Source of the DNA: Oscillospiraceae bacterium
GTDB lineage: Bacteria; Bacillota; Clostridia; Oscillospirales; Oscillospiraceae
NCBI GenBank assembly: GCA_910575815.1
Contig: CAJTFN010000006.1
Coordinates: forward strand, 186,001-250,000
Reading direction: 5' to 3'
Length of the DNA stretch: 64,000 bases
The position numbers and the translations under genes are program-made. The notes beneath the pieces are model-generated. The model saw only the letters and a list, made by a program, of their open reading frames with translations, ran no database searches and was not told the DNA's origin. Shown one piece after another: positions 42,921 through 52,143 of the stretch (its first letter is position 1; every line of letters begins with the position of its first letter).

Positions 42921-45340
42921 GGGAGCTTATCAAGGTCCTGGCCTCCCTGTCTCTCAGCGGCTCCCTGGTGATTCTGGTCCTGCTGGCGTGCCGGGCTCTG
43001 CTTCGAGACCATCTTCCGAAACGCTGGCAGTATTTCATCTGGCTCGTCGCCGTATTCCGGCTGCTGCTGCCCCTCTCCCCGGCGGGAAGTCCCGTCGGAA
43101 CACTGTTTCAGGAGAGGGAGACCATCTCTCCGCCTGTGGTCTCCTCCGCGGCGGAAATCCCTGGACCATCCTCGGCGGGCAAAGCCGATGGAACCCCGGT
43201 CCCGCCGGGGACTTCCGAAGTCATGGGCGAGCTGGAATCTGCCGGACTCTCCCTGCCGGAGCCAGAGGTACTTCTGGTCTTGCTCTGGCTGGCTGTGGCG
43301 CTGTTTCTGCTGACGCGAAAGGTCACCAGCTACCAGGGATTTCTCCGTTATCTCCAGGCCGGATGCCGAGCGGTGGAGGACCCGGCCCGGCTGGACCTGC
43401 TGGCCAAGACCGGGGAGCGGCTGGGGATCCGTCGGCCTGTCGAACTGTACGAAAATCCCCTGGCGGCCTCCCCCCTGCTGTTGGGGCTGTTTCGGCCCCG
43501 GATCGTCCTGCCCTCGGCGGCGGTTTCGGAGGAGGACTTCCGCCACATCGCCCTCCACGAGCTGACCCACTGCAAACGCCTGGACCCGGCGTACAAATGG
43601 CTGGTCCAGCTGACCGTGTGCCTCCACTGGTTCAATCCCCTGGTGTGGGTCATGGCCCGGGAGATTGAGCGGAGTTGCGAGCTGGCCTGCGACGAGGCGG
43701 TGCTTCGGATCCTGGCACCGGAAGAGCGGCGGTCTTATGGAGACACGCTGCTGCGGGCCCTGGAAACCGGAGGCGGATACCGGGCCGCGCCGGGCTCCGT
43801 CTCCCTGGGGGAGAGCGCGGAATTATTAAAAGAAAGGTTACGTGGGATTATGAATTTCAAAAAGGCATCGAAGCGGACGGCCCTGCTGTCCCTGTTTCTG
43901 GCGGCCGCGCTGATCACCGGAGCCGCAGCCGCCGGGATCTACACCGGCCCGGATACGCGGATTGCAAGTCCTATTAAGGGATTAACCTTGTCACCAGTTT
44001 CCACCCAGGCAGCGCCCGCTGAGAACCTCCGGTCCCGGGCCGCCCTTCTCGCGGAGCAGTGTTATGAGGACAGCAACATCGCCGGATTTTCCATCGCAGT
44101 TTCCCTCCTGAGCCCGGAGGAGCAGGAAGCTTGGCTGAAGCGCTGCTATGAGGACCGGGAAGTCGCTTTTTTCAGCACGATCCTCTCCCAGGCGCAGGAG
44201 CTGGAGGCGGAAATTACAGACGGCCTTCTGGAGCAGATCTACGAAGAGGGACTCACCGCCTTTTTCTCTGTCCTCGTCAACAATCTGGATTGGGAAGAAA
44301 AACAGCTGGACGCCTGGATTGCCCGGGCCGCGAAGGAAAACGCCGTCTTTCTCTCCATCTTGCTGACAGCGGCGGGCCGGGATGAAGAGCTGAATTCCCT
44401 GAAAAAGGAGCTGGAGGCTCAGCTGGCGGAGGAATACCGTGCCGCAGGCATTATCCGGGAGGGCAGCACTTACTACTATCAGGGAAAGCTGGTCCGAATT
44501 TTCCTGGACACCCGCCCCGACGCCTCTTTTGTGACCCTGAACATGAATCCCCTGGGCGCGCTGGACGTCAAGGTGGAGCGGAGCCCGGACGGCGGGATTC
44601 AAACCGTCCGGGAGATGACAAAGGCAGAGGTAGAGGCACTGTTCGGCGATATGGACGATCCGGAAGACAGGTTTAACGGGACAAATGTCACGGTTCCCAT
44701 AGAGCGCGAGAAACTGGAGGGTGGCAAATATTGGCTGCTGGGGGAATACGTCCTGAGCAAAGGGGATTGGATTCAGTACGATGTGACGGCGGAGACCGGT
44801 GAACGCATGTCAGTCGGCTTTTGCAGCCTGGAGCAGGGCCCGGAGGATACCGCCTATTACTGCGTCTCCAACAGGCGGACGGATGGGACGCTTCGCTGCG
44901 CGGCGGACTTTGATTTTGACGGCAAGGCCGTGAAGCCGGGAATCTACCGCCTGTTTCTCTACGCCCCGGAGGGGGATTTGGGAAACATCCGCGGCAGCGC
45001 TGCACTGAGCCTCAGCCAGGGAACACCCCCGGACCCGTCCACCGCGGAAAATCCGCATCTTATGACTGTGGAGGAACTTCCCGCCGCCGCAAGGAAGGCC
45101 ATGGACCAGTGCGCAATAAGGACCTGGTATGTGATTCATTCCGAGGGGCGGCAGTATCTTTACTGCAACGGCTTCCCCTGGCTCTATGCCTGGCAGCCCC
45201 TATGGGAGGACGGAAGTTGGCGAGTGAACATCCAAAAACTTAAAAAGCAGGACTCCGGCTCTCTTCTTCTCTCCTTCCCCGACAATGCGCCTCTTCACGC
45301 GACCCTGGACGGGGAACCGCTTCGGACCATAGAGCTCTAA
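42917..45340 (+). CDS. BlaR1/MecR1-like M56 membrane peptidase with novel ectodomain
   Basis: An 807-residue sensor-protease. Membrane segments lie near residues 10-28, 39-54 and 118-133; the M56 zinc protease has HELTHCKR (HExxH, about 214-218) and the third ligand in SCELACDEAV (about 255). A further segment at about 321-342 leads to an ectodomain of about 465 residues. This lacks the penicillin-binding serine motifs of BlaR1. It begins with three or four degenerate helical repeats (CYEDSNIAGFSIAV, CYEDREVAFFSTIL, IYEEGLTAFFSVLV) and continues with a beta-rich part. It presumably senses an envelope signal and triggers BlaI cleavage. Confidence 0.9.
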   Translation: MRELIKVLASLSLSGSLVILVLLACRALLRDHLPKRWQYFIWLVAVFRLLLPLSPAGSPVGTLFQERETISPPVVSSAAEIPGPSSAGKADGTPVPPGTSEVMGELESAGLSLPEPEVLLVLLWLAVALFLLTRKVTSYQGFLRYLQAGCRAVEDPARLDLLAKTGERLGIRRPVELYENPLAASPLLLGLFRPRIVLPSAAVSEEDFRHIALHELTHCKRLDPAYKWLVQLTVCLHWFNPLVWVMAREIERSCELACDEAVLRILAPEERRSYGDTLLRALETGGGYRAAPGSVSLGESAELLKERLRGIMNFKKASKRTALLSLFLAAALITGAAAAGIYTGPDTRIASPIKGLTLSPVSTQAAPAENLRSRAALLAEQCYEDSNIAGFSIAVSLLSPEEQEAWLKRCYEDREVAFFSTILSQAQELEAEITDGLLEQIYEEGLTAFFSVLVNNLDWEEKQLDAWIARAAKENAVFLSILLTAAGRDEELNSLKKELEAQLAEEYRAAGIIREGSTYYYQGKLVRIFLDTRPDASFVTLNMNPLGALDVKVERSPDGGIQTVREMTKAEVEALFGDMDDPEDRFNGTNVTVPIEREKLEGGKYWLLGEYVLSKGDWIQYDVTAETGERMSVGFCSLEQGPEDTAYYCVSNRRTDGTLRCAADFDFDGKAVKPGIYRLFLYAPEGDLGNIRGSAALSLSQGTPPDPSTAENPHLMTVEELPAAARKAMDQCAIRTWYVIHSEGRQYLYCNGFPWLYAWQPLWEDGSWRVNIQKLKKQDSGSLLLSFPDNAPLHATLDGEPLRTIEL

Positions 45341-45700
45341 GCGCTCCCTCATACCGGACTCCCGCGCCGCCCAGGAATCTCCAGTGGTTTCCAGACACGC
45401 TCTCCTCCCGTATATTGTTTTTGCCCTGCCAAAAATACCACGCCTTTGTGGCTCCCCCACTTGTGCTTTTTCATCCGCCGTGCTATAATGACAAAAAATA
45501 CTCGTGCGGTCCTGGAGTCTGCTTCAAAGCAGATTTCAGGGCCGATGCAACGTTTTCAGAACCTGTGCGGACGCCGCCCAAATTGTCCCGTTTATCCAGC
45601 ACTTCCGGCGATCCTCACAGGTTCCGCGGCACAAGGCTCTACCAGAATGCGGGCTTTCCGGGAAGCCGTCGGCTTGTGTCACTTTGGGGGGGATCGGGAC
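45341..45700 (+). other. gene-free leader region of the membrane-sigma gene
   Basis: Contains the promoter and a leader with hairpin potential: CTGCTT/AAGCAG near 45520, an exact 9-nt inverted pair GAACCTGTG/CACAGGTTC (45559-45567, 45616-45624) and AAGCC/GGCTT near 45663. The frame is open through it, but upstream ATGs either overlap the -10 box or lack ribosome sites. No terminator for the upstream protease gene is seen. Confidence 0.5.
45461..45489 (+). promoter_or_regulatory. promoter of the membrane-sigma gene
   Basis: -35 TTGTGC (45461-45466), 17-nt spacer, extended -10 TGCTATAAT with the hexamer at 45484-45489. Transcription would start near 45496, about 205 nt before the coding start. 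Confidence 0.78.
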
Positions 45701-48700
45701 ATGGACAATCTGAAAAAACTGATCGAGAAGAGTCGGAGAGGAGACCGCCGGGCTCAGGATCAGCTCATTTTAAAGGTACAAAACCGGGTATATTATCACT
45801 GCCGGAAAATCCTTTCCAACGAGGAGGACGCCCTGGACGCCACTCAGGACATCTTAATTGCCATGCTGAAGGGCCTGGGCAACCTGCGGGAGGCCGCGTC
45901 CTTCTGGCCGTGGCTCAATCGGATCACCGCCAATATCTGCTGCAAGCACCTCCGGGCCATCCGGGAGCAGCCTTTCCCGGAGCTGGATACGATGCCGCAG
46001 GTCTATGAAAACTTCGACGATCAATCCATTCCGGAGCGTATTCTGGACACTGAGGAGAACCGCCGCCTGATTCGGGACTTAGTGGACGGCCTGCCGGACG
46101 TCCAGCGGATATGCATCCTGTGCTATTACTACGACGAGATGAGTATCCGGGATATCGCCGAGGCCATGGAGACCTCGGAAAACACGGTGAAAAGCCGCCT
46201 GCACTATGCCCGCCGGGCCATCAAGGAGGGAGTGGAGCGCTATACCGCCCAGGGTCTCAGGCTCTTTACCTTCTCCCCCCTGCCCTTCCTGCAATACTTC
46301 CTTCAGCAGGAGGCCAGCAACAGCACATTGGCCCCCGCCGCCGCAGAGGCCCTCCGGCAGGGTCTGCTGGCCGCCGGGGCCATCGGCGCAGCGGGAACCG
46401 CCGGAGCCGTTGGAGCGGCCGGCGCGGCGGGAACCGCCATCAAAGCCGCCGGAGGCGCGGCCATCCACAAGGGCCTCCTGGCCCTGGCCGGACTGGCCCT
46501 GGTGGGCAGCATCGGCGTCAGCGTGGACCGTCCCGCTCCGCCGTCTCCGGCAAAGGCCCTCCCCGTGGCAGAGGTCACTCAGCCCGTCCTGCCGGAGGAG
46601 GAACCGGCAGGGCAGCTTCTCTCCAAGGAGGAAGAACCCCCCTCGCCGGAACCCCAGGTCCCTGTTGAGCCCTCCCGCCGCCTCCCCCGGATCATCCGGG
46701 GGCCGGTGGTGGATCTTCTCGCCCCGGAGAACCAGGAAGTGAAAACCAGTGTCCCCGAGTCCTCCGAGTCCTCCGAGTCCTCCGAGTCCTCCGAGTCCTC
46801 CGAGTCCTCAAACTTCGACTTTTCCGATTCTTCCGACTCCTTCGATTCAACCACGGAAGACCCAACGCCCGCTCCTCAGCCGGTCCCGGAGCCCAGGCCC
46901 GTTGTCCCGGAGCCGGAGGAACCGGACTCCAATCCGGACACCTCCATCCCCGAGCAGCCGGATCCCCCTTCGACAAATCTCTTCAAGTATCTTCCCAATC
47001 CGGATATGGGCACATATCTGGGGGAGAACGACCAGGGTATTCACGAATTTTCCACCACACTCCTCTCAAACGGCCAGGAGCTGCCCGCCCCCTTCCTGCG
47101 AAGCGACCGGTACATGAAACTAGAGGTCTCCGACGGGGCTCGGGTCAGTCTCTTCGCCAACTATGTCTACGGAAAATCCCCTGGAACCTGCGAGGTACGC
47201 TACTATTACAGTACCTCCGCCGAGGGCCCCTACGAGCTGAAGGCCATTGCCCACGTCACGGTACTCCCCTCCGAGCCCCTCACCATCGACTACGACTGGG
47301 GCGGCTATTGGAAAACCGACAGCAACGGCGTCTATCTCTACCGCCGAACCCTTCCCCCTGGCCAGGCTCTCTACAACTCCCCCATTGCCCGGGGACAATA
47401 TTATTCTAAGGTGGAGAGCAGCGACGAAACCGTGGTAAAGGTCCAGCCCAACACCAGCCGCTTCATGGCCCTGGCCCTGGGAACGGCCGAGGTCCGCTAT
47501 TACATCCGCTGGGCCGAGAGCGACCCCTGGGTTCTTACCGCCTCGGTTCAAGTGACGGTGGAGGAGGAATCCGTCACGCCGCCTCCGCCCCCTGTCGCCT
47601 CCAAGGCGATGCAAGCGGGCTACGGCTACATCCAGACCTTCTCCACCCAATGGGCGGAAGCCCTGCCGGAAAAGCTGACCTATGTCTCTTCCAAGCCCTC
47701 TGTGGTGCAGATCGACGAGACGGGGCGCTTTGTCACCCTCCTTCCCGGTAAGGCCGACCTCACCGCCACCGACCCGGAGGGCCATCGGTATGTCCTGACC
47801 GTCCAGGTGGAGGACGCCTTTTCCTGGGAGTACACCCTGGAAGACGTGACACTCTCCGTAGGACAATCCCAGACCCAGCGCCTCAGCGCCACCCTTCGGG
47901 ACACCGCCATCACCGATATTCTCTGGACCAGCGGCGATCCTCTGCTTGTGTCCGTCAAGGCTCTGGAGGACAACGCCTGCCAGCTCCGGGGCGTGGCCCC
48001 CGGCGACGCGGAGGTGGAGGCTCAGGTCACGTTCCTGGTGAACACCCCCAGCGGACCACAGGAGATGACCGACACCGTCTCCTTCCAGGTCCACGTGGAC
48101 CCCGCCGGCCCGGGCGAGGGCGTCACCGTCTACCGACAGGACCGGGGCCGGTTTGGCTACTGCTCCGGCTACGGCTACACCAGCTATTTCCTCTGGGACT
48201 GGACAGAGACGGAGTCCCTTCCCAGCAATTTGACCTTCGTCTCCTCCGCTCCCGACGTGGTCTACATCAATTCCGACGGTAAATATACCACCTTTTCCGC
48301 CGGCACCGCCGTCCTGTCCGCCTGGAACCCGGATGACCCCAGCCAGCGCTATGAGCTGACGGTGGTGGTACAGGACTCCTTCGATTGGTCCTGTCCCTTC
48401 CCGGACTTTACCCAAAAGATGGAGCTCTCCGAGTCCCACAGCTTCGCTTACTCGATGGGCTCCGACCAGCGCATCAAGTCCGTTTCCATGACCAGCAGCG
48501 ACCCCGATGTCGCGGAGGCCCAGTACGCGAACGCCTATACCTTCTGGCTCGTGCCCCACAAGCCCGGCGTCACCACCCTGTCCGCCACCTTTACCTTCCA
48601 GGTGTACACCGCCATGCAGCCCCAGCCCGTGCTCATGGAGGCGCACATCTCCTGCCAGGTGACGGTCGCCTATTCCAGGGAGACCGAGACCCGGGAGCTG

Positions 48701-49462
48701 ACCCAGTTCGGTTTCCGCTCCGGTTATGGCTACGCGGCCTTGTTCTCCCAGTTCTTCCCGGATTTCCCGGGGGACAGGATGGAGTACAACTCCTCCAACA
48801 GCAACGTGGTATCCATCGGTTTTAACGGTGACTTCACCACACTCGGCCCCGGTCAGGCAACCCTGACCGCCACGCCTCTTGAAGATCCGAATGGCCGTCA
48901 GTATGCCTTGCGCATCACGGTCCAGGACTGCTTTGACTGGGAATACACTCTGGAGGATTTGACCCTGGAGGAAGGGGAAACCGCGATTCACACCTTCTCC
49001 TCCTATGAACTCCACCCCAACGCGACGATTCGCAACAGCAATTGGCAGGCGCAGGATCCCCTGACCGCCTTCGCCAAGTATGTGTTCAGCGACCCCGCCG
49101 CTTGCAGCGTTACCGCGAAGTCCGCGGGCGTCACAACCGTCAAGGGGACGCTGAGCCTGAAGGTAAACTATCTGACCTACGGCAGTAAAAGCTATTCTGT
49201 TCCGGTGACCTTCCAGGTAAGAATCGTCTCCCCGGAAGCGCCCGAGGAAACACCAGGCGGTGAGGCCACCGTAGACCCGGACGTTCCCTCCGGCGGAGGG
49301 ACGGAGACGAACACGCCTCCGGACACAGGGTCCGCCGGAGAATCCAACGCGGCTCCGGAGAGGGAACCCTCCGCTACGCAGAGTGCAAGTCCGGACTCAG
49401 CGTCCGCGGAGAGCGGAAACCCCACGCCGTCTTTCACAAGCACCGAAGAACCGGCGGATTGA
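45701..49462 (+). CDS. membrane-tethered ECF-type sigma factor with Ig-like ectodomain
   Basis: A 1253-residue fusion. Residues 1-90 are sigma region 2 (LILKVQNRVYYHCRKILSNEE, ALDATQDILIAML), 125-180 region 4 (LPDVQRICILCYYYDEMSIR, SENTVKSRLHYARRAI). An Ala/Gly-rich zipper-like tract at 214-256 leads to one membrane segment (about 257-275), then a Pro/Glu linker, six SES-type units (352-370) and an acidic stretch to about 420. The rest is beta-rich: about two Ig-like units, then three copies of a roughly 200-residue repeat that begins GYGY and contains a BIG2-like strand pattern (VSSKPSVVQI...LPGKADLTATDP). The tail is Pro/Thr/Ser-rich with no LPxTG. The DNA-binding end faces the cytoplasm, the repeats the outside. 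Release by intramembrane proteolysis is an inference. Confidence 0.85.
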   Translation: MDNLKKLIEKSRRGDRRAQDQLILKVQNRVYYHCRKILSNEEDALDATQDILIAMLKGLGNLREAASFWPWLNRITANICCKHLRAIREQPFPELDTMPQVYENFDDQSIPERILDTEENRRLIRDLVDGLPDVQRICILCYYYDEMSIRDIAEAMETSENTVKSRLHYARRAIKEGVERYTAQGLRLFTFSPLPFLQYFLQQEASNSTLAPAAAEALRQGLLAAGAIGAAGTAGAVGAAGAAGTAIKAAGGAAIHKGLLALAGLALVGSIGVSVDRPAPPSPAKALPVAEVTQPVLPEEEPAGQLLSKEEEPPSPEPQVPVEPSRRLPRIIRGPVVDLLAPENQEVKTSVPESSESSESSESSESSESSNFDFSDSSDSFDSTTEDPTPAPQPVPEPRPVVPEPEEPDSNPDTSIPEQPDPPSTNLFKYLPNPDMGTYLGENDQGIHEFSTTLLSNGQELPAPFLRSDRYMKLEVSDGARVSLFANYVYGKSPGTCEVRYYYSTSAEGPYELKAIAHVTVLPSEPLTIDYDWGGYWKTDSNGVYLYRRTLPPGQALYNSPIARGQYYSKVESSDETVVKVQPNTSRFMALALGTAEVRYYIRWAESDPWVLTASVQVTVEEESVTPPPPPVASKAMQAGYGYIQTFSTQWAEALPEKLTYVSSKPSVVQIDETGRFVTLLPGKADLTATDPEGHRYVLTVQVEDAFSWEYTLEDVTLSVGQSQTQRLSATLRDTAITDILWTSGDPLLVSVKALEDNACQLRGVAPGDAEVEAQVTFLVNTPSGPQEMTDTVSFQVHVDPAGPGEGVTVYRQDRGRFGYCSGYGYTSYFLWDWTETESLPSNLTFVSSAPDVVYINSDGKYTTFSAGTAVLSAWNPDDPSQRYELTVVVQDSFDWSCPFPDFTQKMELSESHSFAYSMGSDQRIKSVSMTSSDPDVAEAQYANAYTFWLVPHKPGVTTLSATFTFQVYTAMQPQPVLMEAHISCQVTVAYSRETETRELTQFGFRSGYGYAALFSQFFPDFPGDRMEYNSSNSNVVSIGFNGDFTTLGPGQATLTATPLEDPNGRQYALRITVQDCFDWEYTLEDLTLEEGETAIHTFSSYELHPNATIRNSNWQAQDPLTAFAKYVFSDPAACSVTAKSAGVTTVKGTLSLKVNYLTYGSKSYSVPVTFQVRIVSPEAPEETPGGEATVDPDVPSGGGTETNTPPDTGSAGESNAAPEREPSATQSASPDSASAESGNPTPSFTSTEEPAD
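46757..46810 (+). repeat. 9-bp in-frame minisatellite
   Basis: Five exact GAGTCCTCC units and a sixth GAGTCCTCA encode Glu-Ser-Ser repeats in the extracellular linker of the membrane sigma factor. Unit loss or gain would change linker length without shifting the frame. Confidence 0.95.
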
Positions 49463-49491
49463 AACGGGCATTTCCCTAACCCCCACTGATG

Positions 49492-49537
49492 AAAAACCCA
49501 TTGCGGATGGTTTGACGCCATCCGCAATGGGTTTTTT
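49492..49537. terminator. bidirectional terminator
   Basis: A 19-bp perfect stem (49492-49510 with 49518-49536), 7-nt loop, ends the sigma gene on plus and the MATE gene on minus. Confidence 0.95.
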
Positions 49538-49582
49538 AAGTATATTCCCGCATCGGCGGACGCTTGTCCAATCGGCAAGTCC

Positions 49583-50920
49583 TCAATACCCATACCGCTT
49601 GCGGTACTTCCACAGCAGCGCCGCCGCCATCATCACCCCCAGCAGTTCCGCTGCCGGCGTGGCCAGCCATACGCCTGTCACCCCGCCCAGCAGCACCGGC
49701 AGCAGCTGAACACAGGCCACCGTAAAGACGAATGACCGGGAGAAGGCCAGCACGGCGGAAACGATCCCGTTGGACAAGGCCGTAAACAGGCTGCTGGCAA
49801 AGACGTTCACCCCCACAAAAAGCAGGGCGGCGGAGCACAGCCGGTTCCCCGTCACCGCCAGGTCGTAAACCGGGCTGTCCGGCCTTGTAAAGACACTCAC
49901 CAGCGCCGGGGACGCCAGAATGGAAACGGCGGCGCAGAGGGCGGAAGTCCCCAGAATGAAGCGCAGGCTGAAGCCCACCAGCTTTCCCAGCTTCTCGTGG
50001 TTCCCCTCCCCGTGGTAGTAGCTGATCATAGGCGCCACGCCGTAAGAGTAGCCAATGAACAGGGCGCTGACAAACATGAGGACATACATGATGATCGTAA
50101 TGGCGGCCACGCCGTCCTCGCCGACGTAACGGAGCATCGCCAGATTGAACAGCAGGGTCGTAATGCCGGAAACCAAAGACGTGGCCAGCTCGGACAGGCC
50201 GTTGGCGGAGGCGTGAAGCAGCACGCCTCCCCGGAATACGGGCCTTTGAAAGTAAAGCAGGCGGTCCCTTTTCCGGAAAACCAGAAAGCCCACTACCGCC
50301 GTGATGGAATACCCAAGTCCCGTGGCGATGGCGGCGCCCCGGATGCCCAGGCCCGCCAGAGCGATGAGGACGTAGTCCAGCACGATGTTCGTCACGCCTC
50401 CTGCCACCGTGCAGAGGAGGGACAGCTTGGAGCGGTCCGCGGCAATGAGGTAAAGCGAGAAGTTGTACATGATCAGGATGGGGATCGTAAAGAGCAGATA
50501 GTCCCCTAAATAGGCCCGGCAGTAATCGAACACCTCCGCCGACAGCCCCATCGTCCCCAGCAGCATGTCCATCAAGCCGTATCCCAGAACCATCATCACA
50601 ACTCCCACCACGGCGTTGGTCCAAATCAGCAGGGTGAAGTCCTCCCGCGCCTCCCCCTCCCGGCCCTCGCCCATTTTCTTCATTACCACGGCGCTGCCGC
50701 CGGTGGCCAGCATGCCGGACACGGCGGTAATCAGCCCAATCGCCGGCGCGGTAAGATTGACGGCGGAGAGGGCGGCGGTGCCGATGAGGTTGGATACAAA
50801 GAGTCCGTCCACCACGGTATAGAAGGTGTTGAACACCGTCATAACGATGGTGGGCAGGGCAAAGCGCAGAATGTTCCGTCCCGTCGCCGGGCGGTGATAA
50901 GAGTCCAATTTCGTTTCCAT
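49583..50920 (-). CDS. MATE-family multidrug exporter
   Basis: A 445-residue integral membrane antiporter with about 12 segments in two homologous halves. LRFALPTIVMTVFNTFYTVVDGLFVSN, the GTAALSAVNLTAPAI loop and ATGGSAVVMKKMGEG are MATE landmarks. It would export a cationic or amphipathic compound using a Na or H gradient. ATG 50920 has GAGGAG nearby; the frame runs open far upstream through the preceding gene. The two genes are separated by 10 nt, so they form one operon under the MerR-type promoter. Confidence 0.92.
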   Translation of the reverse strand: METKLDSYHRPATGRNILRFALPTIVMTVFNTFYTVVDGLFVSNLIGTAALSAVNLTAPAIGLITAVSGMLATGGSAVVMKKMGEGREGEAREDFTLLIWTNAVVGVVMMVLGYGLMDMLLGTMGLSAEVFDYCRAYLGDYLLFTIPILIMYNFSLYLIAADRSKLSLLCTVAGGVTNIVLDYVLIALAGLGIRGAAIATGLGYSITAVVGFLVFRKRDRLLYFQRPVFRGGVLLHASANGLSELATSLVSGITTLLFNLAMLRYVGEDGVAAITIIMYVLMFVSALFIGYSYGVAPMISYYHGEGNHEKLGKLVGFSLRFILGTSALCAAVSILASPALVSVFTRPDSPVYDLAVTGNRLCSAALLFVGVNVFASSLFTALSNGIVSAVLAFSRSFVFTVACVQLLPVLLGGVTGVWLATPAAELLGVMMAAALLWKYRKRYGY

Positions 50921-50930
50921 AGGTTTCTCC

Positions 50931-51935
50931 TCAATTTCGATAGTCCACATCCTGCCCGTCCCCCAGATCGAAGGCCCGGGGTTCCGCCCCGCCCTCCGGA
51001 GGCCGGACGGCGGAGATGCGCCGGTTCCAGGCCGGGGCAAAGTAGTAAACGCCGCTCTCGGCGCACATGACGCTGGTGCACAAAGTCTGCTCATAGGTCT
51101 CATAATCAGGATCGGCCTTGGCCAGGCCCTCGGGGATGTCCACCGGGGCAAACGCCCGGAACATCCGGGACACGCCGTCCAGCTCGTCCTTACCCCGGAC
51201 GGAGAACTCCTTTAGAAAGGCCGTCCGCACAAAACGGGCCGGCGAGGAATAGCCCCCCGGCAGGCCGAAGCCCCCTCCCAGCCGCTCTCCGAATTCCCGG
51301 AGCTCCCAGCCGCCAATGGTCTGGGGCCCTTTGGGCAGATTCGTGACGCCCACGTAATTCCGGAGATTCGTCCGGTGCCACCGGTAATCGGGGCTGTTGG
51401 TCAGCACACCCAGGGATTGCCGGTGGACGGACAGCCCTCCGGCGTCGGGCTCCAGAATCACCGCCTCCCCGGTCCGGTCACTGAGGATATAATGGGCGGG
51501 CAGGGGCTTTCCCTGAATGGGCTCGTCCACCAGGGTAAGCGCGTCCAAAGCCTCCAGCGCCTCCTTCACCCCGGCGCATCGGCCCAGGAGCCAGACCAGA
51601 AGACGCCCTGGGTGAACCGCCGTCCGGCCTGGCCCGGCAGTTTGTTCATAGACCGCGTACTCCGGATAGTGGAGCAGAGCTCCCATGAGTCCGGCGGTGT
51701 TCACGCCGTCCACCAAAACCGGTTCCCCGAACCCCAGCACCGCCATGCCGGTATACCCGTACCGGGAGCGGGGGCCGTCCGCCTCCGCCCGGAGCCCGGG
51801 AAAGCAGGGCGTTCCAGCGGGAACAGACAGCACCCGGTTAGCCCGCAGGTCCCCGAACTGATCGTAGGTCCGCCCCAGAAGGTGGCGTCCGTCTCTGGTC
51901 TCCCAGGAAAAACTGCTGCATCCAAAATTCATCAT
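50931..51935 (-). CDS. penicillin V acylase / bile salt hydrolase family amidase
   Basis: A 334-residue N-terminal-nucleophile hydrolase (peptidase family C59). The N-terminus MMNFGCSSFS places the catalytic cysteine at 6, so a short propeptide must be removed, as in Lysinibacillus sphaericus PVA (MLGCSS). GRTYDQF supplies Arg22 and Asp25, LTNSPDYRWH the conserved Asn, and SPARFVRTAF a second Arg; VLVDGVNTAGLMGALLHY is strongly PVA-like. It may cleave bile-salt or N-acyl amides, since the family contains both activities. GGAGG precedes the ATG pair at 51935. Operon with MATE, control by MerR. Confidence 0.9.
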   Translation of the reverse strand: MMNFGCSSFSWETRDGRHLLGRTYDQFGDLRANRVLSVPAGTPCFPGLRAEADGPRSRYGYTGMAVLGFGEPVLVDGVNTAGLMGALLHYPEYAVYEQTAGPGRTAVHPGRLLVWLLGRCAGVKEALEALDALTLVDEPIQGKPLPAHYILSDRTGEAVILEPDAGGLSVHRQSLGVLTNSPDYRWHRTNLRNYVGVTNLPKGPQTIGGWELREFGERLGGGFGLPGGYSSPARFVRTAFLKEFSVRGKDELDGVSRMFRAFAPVDIPEGLAKADPDYETYEQTLCTSVMCAESGVYYFAPAWNRRISAVRPPEGGAEPRAFDLGDGQDVDYRN

Positions 51936-52114
51936 CCTACCTCCGTTTTTCTTCGTCCCAAAGCATGTTCCCCTGCTGGAAATCCTCCGTCAAAAGCTCA
52001 CGCTTCACGGCCATCCGCAGTCTGTCCAAGGCCGGAAGGAGGAGCCCATTTCCCCTGGGCGGCGGGTGCTCTCCTTGGCGGGCCTCGCGGATTTCTTTAG
52101 TTTGTCGTTTGGAC

Positions 52115-52143
52115 TTGTAAAAATTCCTTGCAAGAGGTATCAT
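52115..52143 (+). promoter_or_regulatory. divergent promoter of the MerR gene
   Basis: -35 TTGTAA (52115-52120), 17-nt spacer, -10 TATCAT (52138-52143). This -10 box overlaps the -10 box of the opposing promoter, so the two cannot be occupied together. Confidence 0.65.

Noticed and set aside
51937..52143. 68-residue frame ahead of the acylase gene, a possible leader peptide
   Set aside because: Its first ATG lies within the -10 box and would not be transcribed. An internal ATG near 52015 lacks a ribosome site, although its stop sits next to the acylase start.
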